Below are positions 1 through 6,590 of a DNA stretch of 11,195 bases, piece after piece; position 1 is the stretch's first letter; every line of letters begins with the position of its first letter. The DNA is from an uncultured Eubacteriales bacterium. Lineage in GTDB: Bacteria; Bacillota; Clostridia; Oscillospirales; CAG-272. The stretch lies in assembly GCA_900546635.1 (NCBI GenBank), contig URDS01000071.1, forward strand, positions 1-11,195, read 5' to 3'. A program made the position numbers and the translations under genes. The notes below the pieces were generated by a model, which worked only from the letters and a program-made list of their open reading frames with translations, was not told the origin of the DNA and ran no database searches.

Positions 1-6
1 CCCCAT

Positions 7-32
7 CGTCGAAAAACCTTGGTTTTTCGACG
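7..32. repeat. Perfect 12-bp inverted repeat
   Basis: The arms CGTCGAAAAACC (7-18) and GGTTTTTCGACG (21-32) are exact reverse complements around a TT centre. No U run follows on either strand, so it is not itself a standard terminator. It stands 5 bp left of a clear terminator and may belong to the 3' end of a gene lying off the left edge. Function unknown. Confidence 0.6.
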
Positions 33-37
33 GTTAG

Positions 38-68
38 AGGGACTGCCCGCGTAAGGCAGTCCCTTTTT
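38..68 (+). terminator. Rho-independent terminator of an upstream + strand gene
   Basis: A perfect 10-bp stem, AGGGACTGCC (38-47) with GGCAGTCCCT (55-64), encloses a 7-nt loop and is followed directly by a T run (64-68). The T run lies on the 3' side only for + strand transcription, so it should end a gene that lies left of the window. It does not serve hprK, which runs the other way. Confidence 0.8.
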
Positions 69-172
69 CATTTTGCGATTTGATTTTTTTCGGCCTGCTT
101 GCGCTGTCAGGCAAATCGCGGCTTTTGCCGCTCCGTGTTCTGCGGGCGAACGGGGGCCTGTCCGCAGCCGTC

Positions 173-1123
173 CTACCGGTTTCGGTCAGTCTCGTCCATG
201 CCGAACTGACCCATGAGCCGCTTGTTGAATTCCTCAGCCGTGTTGTATCCCATCTTTTTCTGACGGTTGTTCATCGCCGCGATCTCCAGCACAACAGCCA
301 GATTTCGACCGGGACGAACCGGAATGGTCAGCGAGGGGACCTGGATGCCGAGAATTTCCACGGACTGGGACTCCATGCCCAGCCGGTCGTACATTTTTCC
401 CTGTACCCAGGGCTCCAGCGTGACGACAAGGTCGATTTTCTCGGTCAGCTTGACGGCGCCCATGCCAAACAGCCGGCGCACGTCCACGATGCCGATGCCG
501 CGAAGCTCCACATAGTGCCGGATGACTTCGGGTGCGGAACCGACTAAGGATTTTGCCGAGACGCGCTTGATTTCGACCGCGTCGTCCGCGATCAGCCGGT
601 GTCCGCGCTTGACCAGTTCAATGGCGGTCTCGCTTTTGCCGACGCCGCTGTCGCCGAGGATCAGAATTCCCTCGCCGTACACCTCCACCAGAACGCCGTG
701 CCGGGTGATCCGCGGGGCGAGCAGAACGTTGAGTTGGGAGATCATAGCCGCCATAAATTCGCTTGTCCGGTCGGCGGTGCGGAGCAGGGGAACGTCGTAT
801 TTCTGCGCGCATTCGGTCATGTTCGACGGAATGTCAAGCATGGAGGTCACAACCACAGCCACGGGGCGCATGGCCATAAACCGATCCACCGCGATCCGGC
901 GTTCCTCGGGCGTGTGTTCTTCAAGGTAGCGCATTTCGACTTTGCCAAGTATCTGAATGCGTTCCCGGTCAAAAAGCTCAAAAAATCCGAAAAGCGGAAA
1001 GGCAGGCCGGTTCAGTTCCGGGCTGGAGATCGGAATTTCCGCCGGCGCTGAGGGAAGATAGATCGGTTCCAGGGAGAACTCCTGGATGAGCTTTTCAAGA
1101 GAAATCGTGTACTTGTCCTGCAT
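173..1123 (-). CDS. hprK: HPr kinase/phosphorylase
   Basis: Cytosolic bifunctional enzyme. It phosphorylates HPr (and Crh where present) on Ser46 using ATP or PPi and removes the phosphate by phosphorolysis, so controlling CcpA-dependent catabolite repression. At 316 aa it has the usual family length. An N-terminal domain (about 1-130) precedes the kinase core, where the family's histidine (H142, in RHGVLVE), the Walker A loop GDSGVGKS (157-164) and the acidic pair D180-D181 are present. The signature VELRGIGIVDVRRLFG (205-220) and the C-terminal PVRPGRN loop (268-274) are intact, as is NNRQKKMGYNTAEEFNKRL near the end, so the enzyme looks active. The ATG is preceded by GGGAGGT 7 nt upstream. 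It is 67 bp downstream of the SLH protein gene on the same strand and has its own candidate promoter in that gap. I see no clear terminator after the stop. Confidence 0.97.
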   Translation of the reverse strand: MQDKYTISLEKLIQEFSLEPIYLPSAPAEIPISSPELNRPAFPLFGFFELFDRERIQILGKVEMRYLEEHTPEERRIAVDRFMAMRPVAVVVTSMLDIPSNMTECAQKYDVPLLRTADRTSEFMAAMISQLNVLLAPRITRHGVLVEVYGEGILILGDSGVGKSETAIELVKRGHRLIADDAVEIKRVSAKSLVGSAPEVIRHYVELRGIGIVDVRRLFGMGAVKLTEKIDLVVTLEPWVQGKMYDRLGMESQSVEILGIQVPSLTIPVRPGRNLAVVLEIAAMNNRQKKMGYNTAEEFNKRLMGQFGMDETDRNR

Positions 1124-1153
1124 GGGTCAACCTCCCGTGAATGGAATAGGACA

Positions 1154-1182
1154 ATTTTACCATAATTTTTGCTGATTTACAA
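1154..1182 (-). promoter_or_regulatory. Candidate hprK promoter
   Basis: On the minus strand, -35 TTGTAA (1182-1177), a 17-nt spacer and -10 TAAAAT (1159-1154) lie in the AT-rich gap between the SLH gene and hprK. The start would be near 1147, giving a leader of about 24 nt that contains the hprK ribosome binding site. The spacing is ideal and each box has one or two mismatches to consensus. hprK could therefore be transcribed alone as well as by read-through. Confidence 0.5.
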
Positions 1183-1190
1183 GCTGTTTT

Positions 1191-4100
1191 TCAACTGTTT
1201 TGCAGAATTGCTTCCAGTTTTACAACCAGCGTCGCCGCTTCGGCGCGGGTAATTTTTCCTTCGGGACGCACGCTGCCGTCGTCATAGCCGGAAATCAGTC
1301 CCTGCGCGTAGGCGCGGCGCAGATTTTCGTCCGCCCAGGGCGCGATCCGGTCGCTGTCGGTGAACTCGGCGTCTGTTTCGTCATCTTCCGACGCAGGCAG
1401 CAGCGCGCCGAGCACATAGATGGCTTCCTGACGTGTGATGCTGTCCTTCGGCGCGAAGATCAGCGTGTCGTATACGGTGGTTTTGCCGCGCATGAGGCCC
1501 TCGCCGACCGCCGCGCGCACAAAGGGAAGCGCCCATTCGGCGATTTCCTCGGTATCCTCAAATTCAAGCGGCGTCTGCGCGTATGTTTCTATGTCTATGC
1601 CGAGATAGCCGACCAGAATCTTGGCGAACTGCTCGCGGCTCAGTCCGTCGTCCGGGATGTAGACCAGCTCGCCTTTCAGGTTTTCGCTGCCGCTGACCAC
1701 GCCCATATAGCAGAGCGTGTTGACATAGTCGCTCGCCCAGTGACCGTCAAGGTCGGTAAAGCGGTTGGTTTCGTAGGCGCCGGCAAGCAGAATATTTTCG
1801 AGCGTCAGGCGTTTCGGCGCTTCGGCCGACGTGTAGCGGAGGATGCTTTCGAGTTCCACAACGCCCCGCTGTTCGGGATTGATGGTTAAAACAAGCAGCG
1901 CGCGGCCGTTGTAGGCGCGGAAATCATAGTAAATCTCGTACGGAATCGAGTATTCGGTTTTCGTGCCGTCGTCCTCGGTCACGCTGACGATGGCGTATGG
2001 ATCGCTGTCCGGCGCGAGTCCGTCCACCCATACCCAGAGTTTGCGTCCCCAAAGTCCCCTGGCCCGAAGCGCGCCGGGCGCGACATCAACCGTAAACGGC
2101 TCCGGTTCGGGTTCCTCGATCGGTTCCTCGGTCTCTCCCGATTCTTTTGAACCGGATTCGCCGCTGTCGGCGGCTATGGCGGACGCATCGCCCGCATCCG
2201 TGGATTTTGCAGAGGTGCCGTCGGCAAAAGGATCGGTTTTGTCGGTTGTCTGCGTGGTTTTTCCGGTTTCTTTTGCGGATGTGCTGTCCGCGGATTCGCC
2301 GCGTTCATCTGTCACCTCGGCGGACGTGCTTTCCGCGGTCGCGTCGGGACTGTTCGTTGTTTCGGCGGACGTATTTTCCGCGGGTTCGCCGCCGTCCTCC
2401 GGCGCTTCGGCAAGGCTTACTGTCGCGGCGGTTTCTTCGGCGGCTTTTGTCGTTTGTTCTTCGTGCTTTTCGGTTTCGGCGCCTGCGCTTTGCGGGGCGG
2501 CGTCCTCTGCGGTTTCGGACGCTTCCGGTTCAGGGCTTTCCGGCTCAGGCATACGCAGGACGAACGCGCCCTTGCCGAGGATGCCCGCCGTGTCGTCCCA
2601 AACAGTTTCATAGCCCTCTGCGCTCAGGCTGCCGCTCAGAAATTCTGTGAGCAGGAGGGAAAGCAGGGGATCAAAATAGGCGGGGAGCATGGCCGTCTGA
2701 TCCAAGAGAACGGCGCCGACGTTGCCGCTGCCCGACGCTGCGCGCACGGTGAGCACGTCGCCGTCGGCCGTGATGGAAAAGCTGTCGTTCTCCGTTTTGG
2801 ATTCAAGCGCGTTTCCAAACCAGACCGGTTCGCCCTCAAAGAGCGCGCGCACGCGGAACTCGGTCTGTTCGTACTCGCTTTGCAGGAGCAAACTCTGATC
2901 CGGAATCAGCGTGTCCACCTTATCGGTCACGCGCACAAACAGATCGAGCGAAAAATCGCCGTACTCGGTCTCGCATTCGATGCGCAGCCGTCCGAGACCG
3001 GCGCTGATCGACGGCGTGAGATGGATTTTGCCGTCCTCGATATACGCGTCGCCGAATTCTTCATCGACGAAAAGCTCGGTGTTGTCCTCGTCGAAGACAA
3101 AATCCACGGCGGTTCCCCGGACTGCCTTTTCCGCGTCCGGCTGCGCTTCGGTTTCTCGGTTCTCGTTTTTGTCCTCATCTTCGCTTTCGTCCGTGTCTTC
3201 GTCTTCATCCTCTTCACTTTCGCCGTCGTCCGCGCGCTCTTGTTCAAATGAAAAGCTGCCGTCCATGAGGCGCGGTTCAAATATATACTCCTGACCGGTC
3301 AAAATGTAGCCGTCCACGGGATCGCATTCTATATAGTAGGGGTTGTCCGCTTCGTCCGTCTCAAGGATTGCGATCGCGTTGGAAACGCGGCGCACAACGC
3401 CGTCCGAGGGGCGGCTTATGGTCTGTGCCTGTCCGCCGTCGAACAAAACCATACAGGTGGAACCGCCGCCGTCCATGTTTAGCGCCGTTACGCAGCCGAG
3501 GTCGCGCATAAATTCGGCCAGCTTGTAGAGCGTCAGGCCGCTGCTGTGGGAAAGCTGCCGCCCGTCGATGACCGCGACCACGATTTCGCCGTCTTCACGC
3601 AGACCGACCGCCGTGCGCGGCTGTCGGGTTTTCTCGTGGTCAAGGTCGGCCGTGTCCTCTACGATCTCGCCGTCCTCAAGGATAATGTCGCCGCCGCCGA
3701 GTGCATATTCCACCCGATCGAAATCGCCGCTGCTGTCCACGCCGATGGTGATGCGGTTGCCCTCGTCCAGAATGGAGTAGAGTTTCTGGGTTTCATAGTC
3801 TTTGGGAACCACCAGCACCGCGCAGCCTTCGGGAATCTCGCCGTCCGCGGTGTCCTCGCGCACTTCGGTCACGACGGCGCGGATCTCCTCGGAAAGCCGC
3901 AGGTCGTCGTCAAGTTCGAGAATATATTCGGTCGTTTTGAGGCTTTCGGGGATTTTGGTTGTTTCCCCGTAATCCCGGGTCAAAAGATACACGCCGTATA
4001 CCGACGGGTATTTGTTGACATAGCTTACCGGCAGTTCCTTGCCGTTTTCGAGAATATAAACTTCGTCGCCGACCGTACCGAAAAAGGCGGAACCGTCCGC

Positions 4101-4619
4101 GTTGATTCCGAGCGCTGTGTTTTTGTCGGAGGAGGAAACAAAGCGCCCGTTTTCTATGTAGACGCCCATGGGAACGCCGGTGGCCATGCTGTAAAAGTCG
4201 CCGTTCACCGCGGCAAGCAGACCGAGGTTCTCGCCGAAATCCCGATCGGCAAGTGTTCCGGGGCGGCCGAGTCCGTAGATGCCGTCGCCGAGGTTCGCCG
4301 TCGCGAGCCGTCCGCCCGCCGCCGGATCCACTTCAAGCACAAAAGCCGTCTGAAGCAGGGTCTTATCGAGCGTCGCCTTGTATTTGTAAAGCTGAACGCC
4401 GCTGCCCAGCCGCTGCACGTCGGCCGCGGTGAGTTTTCCGAGCCCGGAGAAGGTGTAGCCGTAGAGTTCCGGCGTTTCCTCGGTCTCGGAGAGGGTTTCG
4501 CCGAAAAGGTCTGTCTCTTCTGCCGAACTTTCTTCGGCCGCGAATATCGGCAGCGCGCCGCCGAGCGTCAGCGAAAGCGAAAGCGTCGCCGCCGCGATTT
4601 TTTGCAGTACTTTTTTCAA
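1191..4619 (-). CDS. Exported phosphodiester glycosidase (NAGPA-like) with three SLH domains
   Basis: A 1142-aa secreted, wall-attached protein. Residues 1-28 form a signal peptide (KK, hydrophobic core, cleavage near FAAEE). Residues 80-420 match the phosphodiester glycosidase family (NAGPA/DUF2233): AAVNGDFYSM near 136-145, RQPRTAVGL at 332-340 and the hallmark NMDGGGST at 381-388. Members cleave sugar-1-phosphate diesters; the substrate here is unknown, perhaps a cell-wall or capsular glycan. An acidic Asp/Glu tract (459-498), an unassigned middle region (about 500-690) and a Ser/Thr/Ala/Glu linker (691-840) with 15-residue repeats follow. Three SLH repeats close the protein (about 953-1006, 1018-1073, 1085-1137), with SREQF, TRQEA and TRAEA at the TRAE position, suggesting binding to pyruvylated wall polymer. 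The start is TTG: GAGG lies 7 nt upstream, an in-frame TGA sits four codons upstream, and the next Met is residue 145. Confidence 0.88.
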   Translation of the reverse strand: MKKVLQKIAAATLSLSLTLGGALPIFAAEESSAEETDLFGETLSETEETPELYGYTFSGLGKLTAADVQRLGSGVQLYKYKATLDKTLLQTAFVLEVDPAAGGRLATANLGDGIYGLGRPGTLADRDFGENLGLLAAVNGDFYSMATGVPMGVYIENGRFVSSSDKNTALGINADGSAFFGTVGDEVYILENGKELPVSYVNKYPSVYGVYLLTRDYGETTKIPESLKTTEYILELDDDLRLSEEIRAVVTEVREDTADGEIPEGCAVLVVPKDYETQKLYSILDEGNRITIGVDSSGDFDRVEYALGGGDIILEDGEIVEDTADLDHEKTRQPRTAVGLREDGEIVVAVIDGRQLSHSSGLTLYKLAEFMRDLGCVTALNMDGGGSTCMVLFDGGQAQTISRPSDGVVRRVSNAIAILETDEADNPYYIECDPVDGYILTGQEYIFEPRLMDGSFSFEQERADDGESEEDEDEDTDESEDEDKNENRETEAQPDAEKAVRGTAVDFVFDEDNTELFVDEEFGDAYIEDGKIHLTPSISAGLGRLRIECETEYGDFSLDLFVRVTDKVDTLIPDQSLLLQSEYEQTEFRVRALFEGEPVWFGNALESKTENDSFSITADGDVLTVRAASGSGNVGAVLLDQTAMLPAYFDPLLSLLLTEFLSGSLSAEGYETVWDDTAGILGKGAFVLRMPEPESPEPEASETAEDAAPQSAGAETEKHEEQTTKAAEETAATVSLAEAPEDGGEPAENTSAETTNSPDATAESTSAEVTDERGESADSTSAKETGKTTQTTDKTDPFADGTSAKSTDAGDASAIAADSGESGSKESGETEEPIEEPEPEPFTVDVAPGALRARGLWGRKLWVWVDGLAPDSDPYAIVSVTEDDGTKTEYSIPYEIYYDFRAYNGRALLVLTINPEQRGVVELESILRYTSAEAPKRLTLENILLAGAYETNRFTDLDGHWASDYVNTLCYMGVVSGSENLKGELVYIPDDGLSREQFAKILVGYLGIDIETYAQTPLEFEDTEEIAEWALPFVRAAVGEGLMRGKTTVYDTLIFAPKDSITRQEAIYVLGALLPASEDDETDAEFTDSDRIAPWADENLRRAYAQGLISGYDDGSVRPEGKITRAEAATLVVKLEAILQNS
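2209..2409 (-). repeat. 45-bp degenerate tandem repeat in the linker of the SLH protein
   Basis: Three copies begin at 2275, 2320 and 2365 on the + strand, each opening GCGGA(C/T)GT and sharing a TCCGCGG core. The spacing is exactly 45 bp, or 15 codons. A more diverged copy lies 66 bp before the first, at 2209. In the protein they appear as TSA(E/K) blocks at residues 750, 765, 780 and 802. They probably extend the flexible Ser/Thr-rich linker between the catalytic part and the SLH anchor, and such repeats tend to vary in copy number. Confidence 0.65.
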
Positions 4620-4716
4620 TGCACATCCTCATGCCGCGCGCTTGCATCCCCTTTGCAGCGTCAGCGGCATAAACAAACTGCGCCGCGATGCGGTGCAGGA
4701 AAATATTCGTGCTTCT

Positions 4717-4745
4717 ATTTTAGCATATCGGCGGCGTCAAGTCAA
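4717..4745 (-). promoter_or_regulatory. Promoter of the phosphodiester glycosidase-SLH gene
   Basis: Minus-strand -35 TTGACT (4745-4740), a 17-nt spacer and -10 TAAAAT (4722-4717) preceded by TGC, making an extended -10. The predicted start is near 4710, giving a leader of about 90 nt before the TTG codon. The rest of the 4620-4947 divergent gap shows no comparably good + strand promoter for the HPr-like gene. Confidence 0.65.
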
Positions 4746-4917
4746 AAGAAATTTGCCTGATTTTGAGGCGAATCTCCTGTATTTTTTTCCGTTTTTTACG
4801 CATATTAGAAACAAATGCGCGATTTCGCGGCGAAACGGGACGTGTGATTTTTGCATAGACTGTACTGCCGCGCAGAACGCTCGACGGGACGCGCCGGATG
4901 CGCGGATCTCCACGGAA

Positions 4918-4947
4918 GAAAGGCGGCGCTTTTGCGCCGTAAGTAAA
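4918..4947 (+). promoter_or_regulatory. Distant Shine-Dalgarno with intervening hairpin before the HPr-like gene
   Basis: The only SD-like stretch is GAAAGG (4918-4923), 24 nt before the ATG, too far for normal initiation. Directly after it sits a perfect hairpin, CGGCGC (4924-4929), TTTT, GCGCCG (4934-4939). If folded, the hairpin leaves 8 nt between the SD and the ATG at 4948, an ideal distance. Structure-bridged start sites of this kind are known in phage T4. The fold is predicted by eye. Confidence 0.4.
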
Positions 4948-5196
4948 ATGAAAATGATCGTATTTGATTATGGTATACCGGGCGCTTCCGCCCCGGCCGC
5001 GCTGCTTGAAGCGTGCCGGACGCTTGACTGCGAAGTGACCGTACAAAAGGGCGGCGCCAATGTCGATGCAAAGCAGCCCTTCGCCCTGTACTCGCTCGAT
5101 ATGCGCGCGGGCGACCGCGTCAGCGTGACCCTGCGCGGCGGCGATGAGCAGCGCGCGATGGAAGCGCTCGCCGGACGCCTGTACCGGGGCGTGTGA
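4948..5196 (+). CDS. HPr-like protein lacking both regulatory phosphorylation sites
   Basis: An 82-aa protein that aligns with phosphocarrier HPr along nearly its whole length. After a short first strand (KMIVFDY), PGASAPAALLEA matches the GLHARPA region, VTVQKGGANVDAK matches the VNLEYNGKTVNLK strands, and YSLDMRAGDRVSV leads to the final helix DEQRAMEALAGRL. The active-site His15 aligns with Ala13, Arg17 with Ala15 and Ser46 with Gln43, and the protein contains no histidine at all. It therefore cannot carry a PTS phosphoryl group or be an ordinary HprK substrate. Crh of Bacillus, which lost only the histidine, is the nearest known precedent. I chose ATG 4948 because the HPr fold starts there; the frame is open upstream to 4642 but that stretch is unlike HPr. 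Its stop overlaps the next gene's ribosome binding site. Confidence 0.75.
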   Translation: MKMIVFDYGIPGASAPAALLEACRTLDCEVTVQKGGANVDAKQPFALYSLDMRAGDRVSVTLRGGDEQRAMEALAGRLYRGV

Positions 5197-5208
5197 GGTG
5201 TATGGATT

Positions 5209-5913
5209 ATGACGCATTTGACCGGGAAAGGACTGTTTGACGGCCGTGCCGTCGGTGTGCTTTGGATATTGCCCGATTCGTTCGACGGCGGCGCCGTAAA
5301 TGTTCCCGCCTCTATCGAGGCTTTCGAGCGCGCGCGCTTATCGGCGCTTGAAGCGGCGGACGCGGAGGCGGGTGAGGAAGCGGAGCTTGTCAAGCTGCTG
5401 ATTTGCGACCGCGATTTTTCCGCGCTTGTGCAAAGCGGTATCGAGGACGGCCGCCTTGCGGTCGAGGAGGCCGTGGCGGCGGCGATTGAGACGGCGGCGG
5501 CGCGCATTGCCGCCGGTTCGGACACGCTCGCCCTCCGTCGCGCGCAGCTTCTCCGCACGGGCGGCGGCCGGATTTTGGATTTTTTGCAGGCACCGGAGAA
5601 GCAGCCGCCGATTCTGCCGCCCCACGAAAACGCGGTGCTGGTCGCGGATTCGCTTTCAAAGCGCGCCGCCGCGTATTTGCGCCGCGCGGGACTGCGGGCG
5701 ATTTTGATCGGGACGGACAGCGCCGGGCGCGCGGCTTCGATTGCGCGCCAGTGCAAAATTCCGGCGGTTTGCGGACTTCCCGGACTCGACCGGCTTGTGA
5801 CCGGCGCGCCGGTCGTCGTGGACGGGGGCACGGGCGACGTGTTTGTTTATCCGACGCCCGAACAGATTGCCTATGCGAACTCGCCCGTCGAGCATGAGCG
5901 GGTTTTACACTGA
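5209..5913 (+). CDS. Truncated, histidine-less PTS enzyme I N-domain homologue
   Basis: A 234-aa protein corresponding to the N-terminal half of PTS enzyme I (PEP-protein phosphotransferase). Residues 1-30 resemble the first strands of EI, and 35-127 match the HPr-binding helical subdomain (ELVKLLICDRDF, the DTLALRRAQLLRTGGGRILDFL helix). Residues 141-222 form the phosphohistidine swivel domain (NAVLVADSLS, IARQCKIPAVCGL, VVVDGGTGDVFVYPTPE). In EI the catalytic histidine lies six residues before the Arg of the (M)AR motif; here that position is Arg174 (SAGRAASIAR). The C-terminal PEP-binding barrel is absent: the gene stops cleanly with TGA after the swivel domain. ATG 5209 has GAGGTG 8 nt upstream, overlapping the HPr-like stop, so the two genes are probably translationally coupled. 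DhaM-type proteins also combine HPr and EI-N domains, but with intact histidines. No autophosphorylation is expected. Confidence 0.78.
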   Translation: MTHLTGKGLFDGRAVGVLWILPDSFDGGAVNVPASIEAFERARLSALEAADAEAGEEAELVKLLICDRDFSALVQSGIEDGRLAVEEAVAAAIETAAARIAAGSDTLALRRAQLLRTGGGRILDFLQAPEKQPPILPPHENAVLVADSLSKRAAAYLRRAGLRAILIGTDSAGRAASIARQCKIPAVCGLPGLDRLVTGAPVVVDGGTGDVFVYPTPEQIAYANSPVEHERVLH

Positions 5914-5927
5914 GAAACGATATGTCT

Positions 5928-6224
5928 TCAGTCTGCCGAAGTGCCCTGACTGCGCAGGTCGCAAATGTCGCCGTTGTTTCGCTTCCCTCCAAAATAGGCG
6001 TTGCCTGTCCCCGGATCATACGGGTCGTAAAGATAGGTCATAAATATATTTAGGAAGTGTTTCGCGGGCGCAAACCATCGGATTTCCCGGACGCGGATGC
6101 CGCCGAAGAAAACACACCGCGCGTTTCCCGTGATGTTCTTAACGGAGAATTGGTGAGTGATATCCTTTCCTTTTCTGCTGTGATAAACGCCTGGTTTTTT
6201 CTTGGGCGTATGACTATACTCCAA
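5928..6224 (-). CDS. Uncharacterised small protein, possibly a decayed gene
   Basis: A 98-aa frame that I do not recognise. The inner part reads like coding sequence, with G/C-rich third positions and segments such as GIRVREIRWF and YDPYDPGTGNAYFGG. The frame opens at TTG 6224-6222, but the good ribosome binding site AAAGGTGG (6243-6236) is best placed (7 nt) for an ATG at 6228-6226 in another frame. That ATG gives only four codons before TAG. Either the TTG is used at a poor 11-nt spacing, or a one-base indel has disabled the gene. It ends 14 bp from the convergent EI-like gene. Upstream is a promoter and structured leader on the same strand, which favours a real or recently real gene. Confidence 0.3.
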   Translation of the reverse strand: MEYSHTPKKKPGVYHSRKGKDITHQFSVKNITGNARCVFFGGIRVREIRWFAPAKHFLNIFMTYLYDPYDPGTGNAYFGGKRNNGDICDLRSQGTSAD

Positions 6225-6273
6225 TCATCTGCATTCCACCTTTCGTTTGCTTATGTAAAGGCGTGCGCAAAAC

Positions 6274-6367
6274 AAAAAAGACTCGCACTTGCATAGATAC
6301 GGAAACACAAACGGGCAAACAAAAATGTTCGCTTTCAATGTTCCGTGCCTATGTAAATGCGAGTCTT
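6274..6367 (-). terminator. Long-hairpin intrinsic terminator
   Basis: The minus-strand arms at 6367-6339 and 6307-6278 pair over about 29 positions, with a perfect basal 10-bp helix (AAGACTCGCA/TGCGAGTCTT) and a few mismatches above. The loop is about 31 nt. Six U residues (6279-6274) follow the stem on the minus strand only. The imperfect long stem is unusual for a plain terminator and suggests that it is also a functional RNA domain. Confidence 0.65.
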
Positions 6368-6461
6368 AAAACTCTGAATAATCGCTGCCTTTCAAACAAA
6401 AAGGGTGACAGTGGTAACTGTCGTGGCACATATATTCAATTTTCAATCGATCTCTGTCGGT
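6274..6461 (-). ncRNA. Candidate structured small RNA or terminated leader
   Basis: A consensus minus-strand promoter (6468-6497) implies a start near 6461, and a strong terminator ends at about 6274, giving a transcript of about 188 nt with no convincing ORF. Visible hairpins in RNA order are GACAGT/ACTGTC (6422-6407, TACC loop), CCTTT/AAAGG with a TTGTTTG loop, and a long imperfect stem of about 29 bp serving as terminator. I cannot match it to a known family; it is not obviously 6S, T-box or c-di-GMP-like. A ribosome binding site and a possible ORF begin about 30 nt past the U run, so it could be a riboswitch-like attenuator rather than a free small RNA. Confidence 0.5.
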
Positions 6462-6467
6462 GGCTTC

Positions 6468-6497
6468 ATTATACCACGCAGAGGAAACTCTTGTCAA
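6468..6497 (-). promoter_or_regulatory. Near-consensus promoter reading leftward
   Basis: Minus-strand TTGACA (6497-6492), an 18-nt spacer and TATAAT (6473-6468), with TG just upstream of the -10. Both hexamers match the housekeeping consensus perfectly. It lies behind the sigma gene terminator, so it should start an independent transcript that includes the structured RNA. No + strand gene explains it. Confidence 0.75.
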
Positions 6498-6551
6498 TGT
6501 GGGGTGTATAAGATGTGCGATCGGTGGGAATACTGTTCTGTTTAGCCATAA

Positions 6552-6581
6552 GCAAAGGCACCGCCGAAGCGGTGCCTTTGC
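6552..6581 (-). terminator. Terminator hairpin after the sigma factor gene
   Basis: A perfect 13-bp stem GCAAAGGCACCGC (6552-6564) with GCGGTGCCTTTGC (6569-6581). Read on the minus strand, the loop is the stable TTCG tetraloop closed by C-G. It starts 9 bp after the sigma gene stop. The trailing T run is weak (TTATGG), so termination may be incomplete. Confidence 0.6.
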
Positions 6582-6590
6582 AGTAATTAT

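Noticed and set aside
75..167. Inverted repeats GCGATTTG/CAAATCGC and CTGCGG/CCGCAG after hprK
   Set aside because: Neither is followed by a T run on the hprK strand, so they are not supported as its terminator and could be chance.
3546..4760. A 404-codon open frame on the + strand opposite the glycosidase gene
   Set aside because: It is the antisense of a clearly coding gene with a signal peptide and the NMDGGGST motif. Long opposite frames are common in GC-rich codon usage, and it runs through the glycosidase promoter.
4642..4947. Upstream extension of the HPr-like frame by 102 codons
   Set aside because: The extension is low in coding character, overlaps the divergent promoter and is unlike any HPr N-terminus; the fold begins at the ATG at 4948.
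6274..6367. CRISPR repeat, transposon end or retron-like element
   Set aside because: There is a single inverted pair with no repeat-spacer array, no transposase, no reverse transcriptase and no target duplication. The U run and upstream promoter fit a terminated transcript better.
6225..6461. T-box riboswitch
   Set aside because: I cannot find the conserved antiterminator bulge that pairs with tRNA, and no aminoacyl or transport gene follows.
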